DNA of 64,000 nt from Microbacterium luticocti DSM 19459. Lineage in GTDB: Bacteria > Actinomycetota > Actinomycetes > Actinomycetales > Microbacteriaceae. The notes under the pieces were generated by a model that was given only the letters and a program-made list of their open reading frames with translations, did not search any database and had not been told where the DNA came from. The stretch spans positions 1-64,000 of the forward strand of contig NZ_AULS01000014.1 in NCBI RefSeq assembly GCF_000422405.1, in the 5' to 3' direction. Positions 26,023-34,849 of this stretch are shown here, piece after piece. Positions within the stretch are counted from its first letter, which is position 1, and every line of letters starts with the position of its first letter. The translations under genes and the position numbers were made by a program.

Positions 26023-27185
26023 GCATCCGACCGACCGCGCGCGGCTGGGCGAGCCTGGTGGTCGCCGTGATCGCGTGGGTCGGCGGGGTGTGGACGGGGT
26101 ATCCCGCCCTGGTCGGCCTGGCCGTGGCGCTGACCGCGGCCCTTGTCGTCGCGGTGGTCAGCGTGGCGGTGCCGACGCCGGTGACGATCAGCCGCACCGT
26201 GCGGCCCGAGCGGGTGTCGCGATTCGATGAGTGCCGGGCGACGATCCGGGTGGTGAACACGGCGCGGCGGTGGCCGGTGACCTTGGCCGGCACCGATCGG
26301 GTCGACGGCGCGCCGGTGGCGTTCGAGTTTCCGACCCTGCGCGGCGGGCAAAGCGCCGAGACGACGGTGCGCATCCCCACCGAGCGGCGCGGGGTCATCA
26401 CGTTCGGCCCGCTCAGCCTGGATCGGCGGTCGTTCGCCGACCTGGTGCGGGTGCGCCGCGCCTACGGACAGTCGGCGTCGGTGCTGGTCGAGCCGCGACT
26501 GCTGGATGCCGCCGGCCTGCCGCCCGGGTTGCGCCGCAGCCACGTCGGGGCCGATGAGCGCATCGCGCACGGCGGCACCGATCTGGTGGGGCTGCGCGAG
26601 TACGTGCCCGGCGACGACCTGCGCCGGTTGCACTGGGCGACCAGCGCGCGGCGTGGCGTGCTGATGGTGCGCGAGGACGCCGATCCGGCGATGCCGTTCT
26701 TGACGGTGCTGCTCGATGACCGGGCGGGTTCGTACCGCGACGGCGGGTTCGATGAGGCGGTCGATGTGGCGGCCAGCCTGCTCGACGCTGCGGCCGCGTC
26801 GCGGTCGCCGGCCCGGGTGGCGACGCTGTCGGGGTCGCTCGATCTCGAGCTTCCGGTGCCGGTCGGGCAGGTCGATCCCGGCCGCGTGGCGCCTGAGGCG
26901 CTGGCGCGACTGGCGACGCTGACCGTGCAACACGACGCGGTCGGGGTGCACGCCTACCTCAGCTCGCCCGATGTGGTCGCCGTGGTGTCGGGGGCGGATG
27001 CGGCGCAGTCCGACCTGCTGGTCACCGCGGCCGCCGCCCCGGTAGGGGTGGTGGCGCTGGTCGACGAGGCCCCCGACCGGATGGTGTCGGCGTCGGGCGG
27101 GGTGCTGGTGCTGCGCGGGCCGCGCGCCGAAGACCTCGCCTACGGCTGGCGCACCGCCGCCGCCGGGACCGGGGCGGGCCGATGA
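26019..27185 (+). CDS. DUF58 family protein (vWA-like), MoxR partner
   Basis: 388 aa from GTG 26019. Two N-terminal spans (about residues 10-50: GWASLVVAVIAWVGGVWTGY, ALVGLAVALTAALVVAVVSV) are followed by a beta domain and the DUF58 signature LREYVPGDDLRRLHWATSAR (about 192-211), then MVREDADP and a vWA-like fold (FLTVLLDDRAGSY). Family members work with MoxR ATPases and sit on the cytosolic face of the membrane. The start codon overlaps the preceding repeat frame by 4 bp; the end overlaps a 13-codon mini-frame. Alternative: the native N-terminus may have been displaced by the repeat insertion. Confidence 0.9.
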   Translation: MSIRPTARGWASLVVAVIAWVGGVWTGYPALVGLAVALTAALVVAVVSVAVPTPVTISRTVRPERVSRFDECRATIRVVNTARRWPVTLAGTDRVDGAPVAFEFPTLRGGQSAETTVRIPTERRGVITFGPLSLDRRSFADLVRVRRAYGQSASVLVEPRLLDAAGLPPGLRRSHVGADERIAHGGTDLVGLREYVPGDDLRRLHWATSARRGVLMVREDADPAMPFLTVLLDDRAGSYRDGGFDEAVDVAASLLDAAAASRSPARVATLSGSLDLELPVPVGQVDPGRVAPEALARLATLTVQHDAVGVHAYLSSPDVVAVVSGADAAQSDLLVTAAAAPVGVVALVDEAPDRMVSASGGVLVLRGPRAEDLAYGWRTAAAGTGAGR

Positions 27186-27223
27186 CGCCGATCACGACCG
27201 TCGCGTGGGTGGTGGCACGGTGA
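27182..27223 (+). CDS. 13-residue mini-ORF coupling DUF58 to the transglutaminase-like gene
   Basis: ATG 27182 overlaps the DUF58 stop (ATGA). The frame reads MTPITTVAWVVAR and its TGA (27221-27223) overlaps the GTG of the next gene (GTGA). Two 4-bp overlaps 38 bp apart suggest translational coupling by re-initiation rather than a functional peptide. A coincidence is possible. Confidence 0.35.
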   Translation: MTPITTVAWVVAR

Positions 27224-29682
27224 ACCGGGCGATCGCGGTGGTGTGGGCCGGCTGCGTGCTGGCGCTGTCGACGGTGCCGATCGCCGCGGGGTATGCCGCA
27301 TGGTGGGCGCTACCGGTGCTGATCGGCTGCGTTCTCGTGCCGACGCTGCTGGTCGTGCTCGGGCGGGCGCTGCGCATCGGCGCGGGCTGGATCGCCCTGG
27401 GCGTGGGAGCGCTGGCCGTGATCGCCGGCATCGCACTGGGCGGGGTGGGCGTCGGCGACGACCCGCACTGGGCCGGGCCGGGGGTGCTGGCACCGTTGGT
27501 CGACGCGATCCCACGGCTGCTGACCGCTCCGCGGCCGGCTCCCGACGCGATCGGCTACCTCGTTCCGGCGGGGATGCTGGTGTGGCTGGTCGCCCTCGGC
27601 GTCGCGCTGGCGGTGACCGCCCGCGGGCGAGCGCGCATGGCGCCGTTGATCGGTCTGGTGCTGCTGCAGACCGCCGGGGCGCTGCTGACGGCCGGCGAGG
27701 CCGACGCGCACGGACTGGTGGCCGCGGCATCCATCGCCCTGCTGCTGCTGGGCTGGGTGGCGATCCCGGCGGCGGACGCCGACCCCCGCCGGTCGGCGCG
27801 CCCGACTCGGGCGGCGTGGGCGGCCGCGGCGATCGCCGCCGTCGTGGTCGGGGCGCTGGCGCTGACCGGCGCGGCGCTGACCGCCGGCGACCGGTTCGAG
27901 CCGCGCGCACTGGTGCCGCCGCCACAGCTGCCGGCGCAGGCGACGAACCCGCTGCCCGACGTGGCGCTGTGGAACACCCGCGCCGACGAGACGCTGTTCA
28001 CGATCGCGGCTTCACCGGCGCCGCAACGGGTGCGGCTGGCGGTGCTGCCTGACTTCGACGGCGCCGCGTGGACGCTCGAGGGCCGGCTGCGGCAGGTGGG
28101 CGTGGTCGATAAGCCCGACCTGCCGGCGAGCACGTGGCGGCACACGGTGACCTACCGGTTCGAGCCCGGCGCGCTCACCGGTGCGTGGGTGCCGAGCCTG
28201 GGCCTGGCCGAACAGGCCACGGGCGGGGTGCTGATGGACGCCGACACCGGGTCCCTGGTGGCATCCGACGGCCGCGCCGACGCGCCGGTCACGGTGACGG
28301 CGTCGGTCGATGCGCCCAGTGAGGATGCCGTGACCCGGGCGGGCGTGCCGCCCGAGTCCGAGGCATCCCGGTATCTGCAGCTGCCGCGCGTGCCGACCGA
28401 CCTGGTCGACCAGGCGCAGGCGCTGACCGCCGGTGCCGACACGCCGTGGGCGCAGGTGACGGCGCTGTCGGATTTCGTGCGCGGCGACCGCACCCTCGAC
28501 CAGGGGGCGCCGTCGGGGGCGTCGTACGGGCGGCTGACGGAGTTCTTGTTCGCGTCGAAGGCCGACGGCGGGCAGGTGGGCACGACCGAGCAGTTCGCCG
28601 CGTCGTTCGCGGTGCTCGCCCGGGCCATCGGCATCCCGACCCGGTTGGTCGTCGGGTTCGACACCGGGTCGGATCGGCCCGCCGGTGCGCGCACGGTGTT
28701 CACCGGCGCCGATGCGCGGGTGTGGGCGGAGGTGTACCTGTCGCGGGCGGGCTGGGTGACGGTCGATCCGAGTCCGGATTCGGCGATCCTCACCCGGCAC
28801 ACGCCGCCGGCTGGCGATGTCGCGGCGGCGCCGACGCCCACGCCCGCGCCCAGTGGCGCGGTTCCGGATGCCGCGCCCCCCGCGGCCGCCCCGGTCGGGG
28901 CGCGGTCGGGGTCGACGGGGGCGGTGCTCGCGGTCGTCGCGGCGTGCGTGCTGGTGCTGCTGATCGTCGGCATCGGGATGCTGGTGTGGCTGCGCGTGCG
29001 GCGCCGGTTGCGCTGGCGGTCGGCCGGGGCGCCGGGCGCCTGGGCGCAGGTGCTCGACGCCGCGGCGCTGGCCGGCGTGCGGATCGAGCCCGGCATGACG
29101 CCCGAGCAGGTGGCCCGGCGCGTGGCCGAGGCGGCCGCGGGTGGCGGCGGGGTCGATGATCGCGATGCGGATGCGGTGGGCCGCGGGGGTCGGGCCGGTG
29201 ATAGCGCGGGTGCGGATGTGGCGGGTGCGGGCGCTGGTGCTGCGCGTATCGGCGGTGGTGGCGGTGGTGGTGGCGGCGTGGTCGATGATCGCGATGCGGA
29301 TGCGGTGGGCCGTGGCGGCCGGGCCGGGGATACCGCGGGTGCGGTGACCGGCGGGGCAGGGGTCGCGGGCGAGCGACACGCGGGCGAGTCCACGCTCGCC
29401 GCGGATGCGCTGGCCCTGGCCGCGCGCGCCCAGCGCGACGCCTATGCTCCGGCGGCCGGCATCGGTGATCCGCGTCGGGAGGGCGCGGCTCCCGACCCCC
29501 TGGCAGGTCCGGCGCCGGGTCACGCCGCAGTCGCGGTGCTCGACGCGAGGGAGCAGGACGAGGCATCCGCCGACTGGGCCGCAGCACTGCGGATCGAACG
29601 CGCGTTGCGACGGCGGGCCGGGTGGTGGCGCAGGCTCGTATGGCACGTGTCGCCGCGGGTGCTGGGCGACGGGCGGCGGTAG
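27220..29682 (+). CDS. Transglutaminase-like membrane protein (DUF3488/TgpA type), probable pseudoenzyme
   Basis: 820 aa from GTG 27220. About six spans in residues 1-225, an extracytosolic beta region, a transglutaminase core near 440-530 (TEQFAASFAVLARAIGIPTR, VWAEVYLSRAGWVTVDPSPD), one span near 570-590 and a Gly/Asp-rich tail with two copies of DDRDADAVGRGGRAGD. In active members the core has Cys before the [EDQ]QFA block and His before A-W-x-E-V. Here Thr456 and Arg500 occupy those places; only the Asp remains. It is therefore likely a binding or scaffold version. It is the 'tgm' member of the PFNA set and last gene of the operon. Confidence 0.85.
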   Translation: MNRAIAVVWAGCVLALSTVPIAAGYAAWWALPVLIGCVLVPTLLVVLGRALRIGAGWIALGVGALAVIAGIALGGVGVGDDPHWAGPGVLAPLVDAIPRLLTAPRPAPDAIGYLVPAGMLVWLVALGVALAVTARGRARMAPLIGLVLLQTAGALLTAGEADAHGLVAAASIALLLLGWVAIPAADADPRRSARPTRAAWAAAAIAAVVVGALALTGAALTAGDRFEPRALVPPPQLPAQATNPLPDVALWNTRADETLFTIAASPAPQRVRLAVLPDFDGAAWTLEGRLRQVGVVDKPDLPASTWRHTVTYRFEPGALTGAWVPSLGLAEQATGGVLMDADTGSLVASDGRADAPVTVTASVDAPSEDAVTRAGVPPESEASRYLQLPRVPTDLVDQAQALTAGADTPWAQVTALSDFVRGDRTLDQGAPSGASYGRLTEFLFASKADGGQVGTTEQFAASFAVLARAIGIPTRLVVGFDTGSDRPAGARTVFTGADARVWAEVYLSRAGWVTVDPSPDSAILTRHTPPAGDVAAAPTPTPAPSGAVPDAAPPAAAPVGARSGSTGAVLAVVAACVLVLLIVGIGMLVWLRVRRRLRWRSAGAPGAWAQVLDAAALAGVRIEPGMTPEQVARRVAEAAAGGGGVDDRDADAVGRGGRAGDSAGADVAGAGAGAARIGGGGGGGGGVVDDRDADAVGRGGRAGDTAGAVTGGAGVAGERHAGESTLAADALALAARAQRDAYAPAAGIGDPRREGAAPDPLAGPAPGHAAVAVLDAREQDEASADWAAALRIERALRRRAGWWRRLVWHVSPRVLGDGRR

Positions 29683-29960
29683 CCAGGTCGCAGGTGCGGG
29701 TGCTGGGCGTAGCCGCATCCGGGTCGGCGTGTTGCGCGACCGGCGACGGTAGCCGTGCCCAGGGCCGCGGGTACTGAACGACCGGTGGCGGTAGGCGCAC
29801 CCGGCTCGGGGTGCTGGGCGACCGGCGGCGGTAGCCGGGCCCCACGGCCGCGGTGCTGCGCGACCGGCGGCGGTAGCCGCACCCGGGTCGGCGTGTTGCG
29901 CGACGGGCGGCGGTAAGCGCACCCGGGTCGGGGTGCTGCGCCACGGGCGACGGTAACCGG
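29660..29960. repeat. 40-bp tandem array that copies the 3' end of the preceding gene
   Basis: The last codons and stop of the transglutaminase-like gene (GTGCTGGGCGACGGGCGG, CGGTAG) recur downstream about every 40-42 bp at 29729, 29771, 29811, 29853, 29893 and 29933. All six copies keep a stop (TAG four times, TAA twice). The period is not a multiple of three, so this is not coding expansion. The region separates the convergent tgm and kinase genes. Confidence 0.85.
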
Positions 29961-29978
29961 GGACTGGGACCGGCGGGG

Positions 29979-32150
29979 TCAGTGCGTGCAGACCTTGAGG
30001 CTGGATCCGGCCGCAGCCGCACCGTCCTGGGTGCCGTATCCCGCGACGGCGAAGCAGTTCGGGACGTCGGGGTTCAGCCCTTCGACGGTGTAGTCGGTGG
30101 CGGTCGCCGGCAGGTGGGCGACGACGACGGGTGAGGACCCGGCATCCACCTGCACCACCACGAGGAACTCGACATCGCGCTGCGGCGCCGCCCAGGTCAG
30201 CAGGGCCGAGGTGCCACGGTCGGTGACGACCAGGTTGCGCGGTGCGAACGCCGGGTTCGACACGGTCGGCTGTCCGTCATCGGCGGGCGGGGACGCCGGC
30301 GCGCTCGGCACCGTGGTGTCGACCGCGGCCGGGGTGTGCGGCGCCGTGGGGTGACTCTGCAGCAGCGCGGTGGCCACGCCGATCGCCGCTCCGGCCAGCA
30401 GCATCCCACCGAGGAAGAACGCGACGCGGCGCCACGCACCGCCCCGCCGACGGTCGGAAGGGGTCGCCGGCTCGTCGCGGGTCAGTGCGGCGAGCGTGCC
30501 GGTGGCCTCGTCGTCGGCGGCCGGGCGCACGGATGCGGGGGCCGGCGCGAGATCGGCGAGTGCCGACCGCGCAACCGTTGCCGGAGGCCCCGCGGGTGCG
30601 GGTGCGGGCGGCGATGCCGGCTCAGCCGGCCCGGGCTGCGACGAGTTGGGGGCGGGGGCTACGGGTGCGAGGGCGACGGTGGGGTCGCCGGGCGCGGCAG
30701 CCGGCTCGGCGGCGGTGGCGGGGGCCTGCGACGACAGCGGCGGTGGTTCAGTGGAGGGGGACGTGGGCGCCGGCTCGGCGGCGGTGGCGGGTGCGGGCGC
30801 CTGCCCAGCGGGACCGCGCGCCGGGTCACCGGGGGCGCCGGGGGTGGCGGCGGCGGTCGCGGCCGGTCCGACGGCTGCGAGCGCCGAGTCGGCAGAGGCG
30901 GGCACCGGCTCGGCAGATGCGGGACGCTGCATCCCGGTCGCCGCATCCGCCACGGGTACCGGTGTCGATGAGTCCGTGCCGGCTGCGACATGGGGTCCCG
31001 TACTCCCGCCGGGCGCACCGACCGACGGCCCGGTTCGCGCGCGCTCGTCGGTTGCCGTATCCGCCACGCCTCCACGTGTGGCCGCCGCCGGCCCCTCGCC
31101 CGTCCCGGACGCACCGGGAACCGGCGCGCGCCCGGCTTCGGGCCCGCCGGCCACCACCACCGGCCGCTCGGCCACCCCCACGTCCTCGGTCACCGGCGCG
31201 ACGGCGACCGGCGCGACGCCGCGGGCCGGGGCTGAGGCATCCGTCGGCTGCCAACTGCGACCCTCGGTGCGGATGCCGCGCAGCATGGCCAGCGCCTGCT
31301 CGGCGGCGGGGATGCGGTCCGCGCGGTCGGGGGCGAGGCATCCGTCGACGACCTCGCGCAGCCCGGCAGGCAGGTCGGTGCGGCGCATCGGGCGGCGCTC
31401 GTTCAGGCGCACGCGTCGCAGATAGGCGAGGGCGGTGTCGTCGTCGGGATCGTCCGCGGCGAACGGGGCACGCCCCTCGAGCAGCGTGAACAGGGTCGAC
31501 CCGAGTGACCAGACGTCGTCGGCGGCCGTCGGCGCCAAGCCGTCGAGCACCTGCGGCGAGGCGTGCCGGTACGAGAAACGCTCGAGCGACGCCGTGCGGT
31601 CGGCATCCATGCCCCGCGCGATGCCGAAATCGCTCAGCACATACGAGGTCGGCAGCACCAGGATGTTCTGCGGTTTCACGTCCCGGTGCAGCACACCGGC
31701 GGCATGCGCGAAGGCCAGCGCGTCGGCGACGGCGGTGCCCGCCTCGACCACCTCGGACGCCGACAGCGGCCCCTGGGCGACGAGCCGGTCGTGCAGTGAA
31801 CCGAGGTCGTGGAAGTCCATGATCAGGCAGGGCTCGCCGGCGGCGGTCGTGGTGGTGTCGAGCACCGTGACGATGTGCGGATGCGCGCGCCCGAGGCGCA
31901 CGGTGATGGCCAGCTCGCGCTGGAACCGGGCCACGGCGGAGGGGTCCGACAGCTGCACGACCTTGATCGCGACGTCGCGGTCGAGTGAGACCTGGCGCGC
32001 CCGGTAGACGATGGAGTCGCCGCCGCGCGCGATCTCGACGAGGTCGGTGTAGCCGGACACGACCGCGGCCGGCGTCGTCGGCGTGGGGCCGGGAGCCTGC
32101 GCGGCGCGCGGGCGCGCGGGCTCGGGCGGGGCCCATTCCTCGTCCGGCAC
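29979..32150 (-). CDS. PASTA-less Ser/Thr protein kinase with extracellular Fn3 domain (PFNA 'pkb2')
   Basis: 723 aa from GTG 32150, chosen for its AGGGGGGATGTC ribosome site and a TATCCT -10 box at 32190-32185. The kinase domain spans about 33-290: Gly-loop IARGGDSIVYRA, Lys63 in VAIKV, HRDVKPQN (Asp157), DFG (174-176), and an activation loop FSYRHASPQVL. A long Ala/Pro/Thr linker follows (300-570), then one span near 573-597 and a single Fn3 domain outside (about 630-723, PRNLVVTDRGTSALLTWAAP). It matches the bifidobacterial Pkb2 plan. It faces the operon convergently and could phosphorylate FHA partners in it. Confidence 0.92.
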   Translation of the reverse strand: MPDEEWAPPEPARPRAAQAPGPTPTTPAAVVSGYTDLVEIARGGDSIVYRARQVSLDRDVAIKVVQLSDPSAVARFQRELAITVRLGRAHPHIVTVLDTTTTAAGEPCLIMDFHDLGSLHDRLVAQGPLSASEVVEAGTAVADALAFAHAAGVLHRDVKPQNILVLPTSYVLSDFGIARGMDADRTASLERFSYRHASPQVLDGLAPTAADDVWSLGSTLFTLLEGRAPFAADDPDDDTALAYLRRVRLNERRPMRRTDLPAGLREVVDGCLAPDRADRIPAAEQALAMLRGIRTEGRSWQPTDASAPARGVAPVAVAPVTEDVGVAERPVVVAGGPEAGRAPVPGASGTGEGPAAATRGGVADTATDERARTGPSVGAPGGSTGPHVAAGTDSSTPVPVADAATGMQRPASAEPVPASADSALAAVGPAATAAATPGAPGDPARGPAGQAPAPATAAEPAPTSPSTEPPPLSSQAPATAAEPAAAPGDPTVALAPVAPAPNSSQPGPAEPASPPAPAPAGPPATVARSALADLAPAPASVRPAADDEATGTLAALTRDEPATPSDRRRGGAWRRVAFFLGGMLLAGAAIGVATALLQSHPTAPHTPAAVDTTVPSAPASPPADDGQPTVSNPAFAPRNLVVTDRGTSALLTWAAPQRDVEFLVVVQVDAGSSPVVVAHLPATATDYTVEGLNPDVPNCFAVAGYGTQDGAAAAGSSLKVCTH

Positions 32151-32658
32151 GACATCCCCCCTGTCCACCGATGGTCCGTACACGAGGATATGCCCAAAGC
32201 CGCGCCTGTGCCCGGGCCGCGGCGCCGGCGCCCGGGCCGATGGCTCCGGCACCCGGCGGCGATGGCTCCGGCATCCGCCGGGGCTCGTGGCCTGGCGCGG
32301 CTGTCTCAACTTGAGACACGGGGTGGGCTCCCGCACCTGCAGGGTCTGGTGGCGCGGCGCGGCCGTCTCAAGTTGAGACACGGGGTGGCTCCGGCACACG
32401 CCGGGGCGCCGGCCGCGGCCAGACCTGTCGCCGACCCGGCCCGTCGCGGCCGTCCGTCGGAGCGGCCCGTCAACAGGCTGAGCCGGCCGTTCTCCGCTCC
32501 GGCAGGGCCTTGACGCGCGATCCAGCCTGTCGGCGGCCCGCGCGGCCGATCGGCCCGGCCGCCCTGCCCGCGCGGCCGATCGGCCCGGCCGCCCTCGCCG
32601 CGCGGCACGCCCGCGTACGATCGAACCACCGCATCCGTTCAGCCAGAAAGGCCCACCC
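32151..32658. repeat. 508-bp gap with GTCTCAA/TTGAGAC palindromes and GC-rich repeats
   Basis: Two 15-bp palindromes that are exact reverse complements of each other, GTCTCAACTTGAGAC (32303-32317) and GTCTCAAGTTGAGAC (32365-32379), lie in a 62-bp duplicated segment with ACACGGGGTGG. Further on, CGCGCGGCCGATCGGCCC occurs twice (near 32549 and 32572). A TACGAT -10 box (32616-32621) precedes the aminopeptidase. No gene is supported. Confidence 0.7.
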
Positions 32659-33936
32659 GTGCCCACGCCCGACGCCCTCGCCCACGCCGCAGACCTCGCC
32701 GACTTCGTCGCGGCGTCGCCGTCGAGCTTTCACGCCGCAGCCGAGGTCGCTCGGCGGCTGACGGATGCCGGTTTTACCGCGCTCGACGAGACCGCGGCGT
32801 GGCCCGATCCGCGCGGCGGGCGCTTCTTCGTGCTGCGCGACGGCGCCATCATCGCCTGGATCGTGCCGGAACAGGCGCATGCCGAAACCGGAATACACGT
32901 GTTCGGGGCGCACAGTGACTCGCCCGGTTTCAAGCTCAAGCCGCAGCCGACCACCGGATCTCACGGCTGGTTGCAGGCCGGGGTTGAGGTCTACGGCGGT
33001 CCGCTGCTGAACTCGTGGCTCGACCGCGAGTTGACCCTGGCGGGACGCGTGGTGCTCGACGACGGCACTCAGGTGCTGGCATCCACCGGCCCGCTGTTGC
33101 GACTGCCGCAGCTGGCGATTCATCTCGACCGGCAGGTGAACGACGGCCTGGCGCTCGACAAGCAGACCCAGACCCAGCCGGTGTGGGGGCTGGGTTCCGC
33201 CGAGTCGGCCGACCTGCTCGGCGAGGTGGCCGCGGCGGCGGGGGTGGATGCCTCCCGCATCCGCGGATACGACCTGGTGACGGCGGACGCCGCCCGCGGG
33301 CGGGTGTTCGGGCAGGACGACGTGTTCTTCGCCGCGGGGCGGCTGGACGACCTGGCCTCGGTGCACGCCGGCGTGGCCGCCCTGGCCGCGCTCGACGAGC
33401 CCGGCGAGCGGATCGCGATGCTGGCCGTGTTCGATCACGAGGAGGTCGGGTCGGCGACCCGGTCGGGGGCTGCCGGGCCGTTCCTGGCCGAGGTGCTCGA
33501 GCGGGTGTGGTCGGGGCTCGGCGCCGATCGCGAGCAGCAGTTGCGCGCGCTGGCGCAGTCGTGGTGCGTGTCGAGCGATGTCGGGCATTCGGTGCATCCG
33601 AACTACGCCGGCCGGCACGACCCGGTGGTGCAGCCCGTGCTCGGGTCGGGGCCGATCCTGAAGATCAACGCGAACCAGCGGTACGCGACGGATGCCACGG
33701 GTGCCGCCGCGTGGCACGGATGGTGCGATCGGGCCGGGGTGAGAAGCCAGGAGTTCGTGTCGAACAATGCGGTGCCGTGCGGGTCGACGATCGGCCCGAT
33801 CACCGCGACGCGGCTCGGCATCCGCACGGTCGATGTGGGCATCCCCATCCTGTCGATGCACTCCGCGCGCGAGCTGGCCGGGGTGTCGGACCTGCACGAT
33901 CTCACCCGCGTCGCCGCGGCGTTCTTCACCGCGTAG
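32659..33936 (+). CDS. M18 family aminopeptidase
   Basis: 425 aa, full length for the M18 (aspartyl aminopeptidase) family, cytosolic zinc enzymes that remove N-terminal residues from peptides. Motifs: GIHVFGAHSDSPGFKLKP (metal His and Asp), AGVEVYGGPLLNSWLDRELT, HLDRQVNDGLALDKQTQ, RLDDLAS, FDHEEVGSATRSGAAGP (catalytic Glu pair) and SSDVGHSVHPNYA. GTG start with AGAAAGG ribosome site. Monocistronic; its 3' end is repeated twice downstream. Confidence 0.93.
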   Translation: MPTPDALAHAADLADFVAASPSSFHAAAEVARRLTDAGFTALDETAAWPDPRGGRFFVLRDGAIIAWIVPEQAHAETGIHVFGAHSDSPGFKLKPQPTTGSHGWLQAGVEVYGGPLLNSWLDRELTLAGRVVLDDGTQVLASTGPLLRLPQLAIHLDRQVNDGLALDKQTQTQPVWGLGSAESADLLGEVAAAAGVDASRIRGYDLVTADAARGRVFGQDDVFFAAGRLDDLASVHAGVAALAALDEPGERIAMLAVFDHEEVGSATRSGAAGPFLAEVLERVWSGLGADREQQLRALAQSWCVSSDVGHSVHPNYAGRHDPVVQPVLGSGPILKINANQRYATDATGAAAWHGWCDRAGVRSQEFVSNNAVPCGSTIGPITATRLGIRTVDVGIPILSMHSARELAGVSDLHDLTRVAAAFFTA

Positions 33937-33982
33937 CCGCGGGCTTCTTCACCGCGTAGCCACGGCGTTCTTCACCGCGTAG
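33914..33982. repeat. 23-bp triplication of the aminopeptidase 3' end
   Basis: GTTCTTCACCGCGTAG, the gene's last codons and stop (TAG 33934-33936), is repeated with stops at 33957-33959 and 33980-33982, period 23 bp. Both downstream copies keep TAG. Confidence 0.85.
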
Positions 33983-34281
33983 CGGCGGGGCCGCCGTCGC
34001 CGCACCCACCGACCCAGCGCGGGCCGTCTGCCCGCCCCACCCGCCCGGGCGATCTGCCGCTCGCCACCTTCTCAGGCGCGGCCCCTCCGCGCCTCCCCGC
34101 CGGCTTGGGCGCGGGCCCTCCGCGCCTCGCCACGGTCCAGGAACGGGCCGTCCGCCCCTCCCCACCGGCTCCGGCGCGGACCATCCACACCTCCCCACCG
34201 CCCGGCATGGGCTCTCCGCCCAACACCCGACCCCACCGATGGCCGAGCGTGCGTACGATGTCGGAACGGGCACCGGGAGGA
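33983..34281. repeat. About 40-bp degenerate tandem repeats and bfn promoter
   Basis: Four loose units of the type GGCGCGGCCCCTCCGCGCCT run from about 34070 to 34205. A TACGAT -10 (34254-34259) and GGGAGG ribosome site (34275-34280) belong to the next gene. No gene in the repeat. Confidence 0.55.
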
Positions 34282-34284
34282 ATG

Positions 34285-34776
34285 ATGGTCGAGGTTCGGG
34301 TTGCGGGCGTGGCCCTCGACACGTCTGGTCAGCATGTGATCCTGCTGCAGCCGGTCGAGGTCGGCCCGGAGGGCAGCAAACTGCTTCCCATCTGGATCGG
34401 GGCGATGGAGGCGACCGCCATCATGGTCGCGATCGAGGGTGCGCCCACCCCGCGCCCGCTCACGCACGACCTGCTGCGCACCATGCTCGGGACCCTGGGC
34501 GCCACGGTCGACCGCGTCGAGGTGACCCGCATCGACGACGGCACGTTCTACGCCGAGATTACGGTGCGATCCGGCGACGCCGTCCACCGCATCGACGCCC
34601 GTCCATCGGATGCCGTCGCCCTGGCCGCGCGCACCGGCGCCCCCATGTTCGTGGCCGACGAGGTGCTCGCCGAGGCCGGCGTCGAGGACGTCATCAGTGA
34701 GGCCGAAGCCGAGGCCGACGTGGCCGAGTTCTCCAAGTTCCTCGAACAGGTCGATCCCGACGACTTCCGCGAGTAG
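34285..34776 (+). CDS. Bifunctional nuclease family (DUF151/BFN) protein
   Basis: 163 aa from ATG 34285 (an in-frame ATG lies at 34282, too close to the GGGAGG site). Signature: ILLQPVEVGPEGSKLLPIWI then GAMEATAI, PRPLTHDLLRTMLGTLGATV, DGTFYAEITV and RPSDAVALAARTGAPMFVAD. The acidic C-terminal tail (EAEAEADVAEFSKFLEQVDP) is common in actinobacterial members. The family has been reported to have RNase/DNase activity in plants and thermophiles; the role in actinobacteria is unclear. Confidence 0.93.
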   Translation: MVEVRVAGVALDTSGQHVILLQPVEVGPEGSKLLPIWIGAMEATAIMVAIEGAPTPRPLTHDLLRTMLGTLGATVDRVEVTRIDDGTFYAEITVRSGDAVHRIDARPSDAVALAARTGAPMFVADEVLAEAGVEDVISEAEAEADVAEFSKFLEQVDPDDFRE

Positions 34777-34849
34777 ACCCTCGTCTGCACCGGACATGAT
34801 CGCGGGCCCTTCCTCCCCGAGGCAGCCGCCGGCGCCGACACATCGCACC

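Noticed and set aside
32151..32666. Kinase start at 32666, adding 172 residues
   Set aside because: The extra part is low-complexity Arg/Gly/Ala translated from intergenic repeats; the -10 box and ribosome site support GTG 32150.
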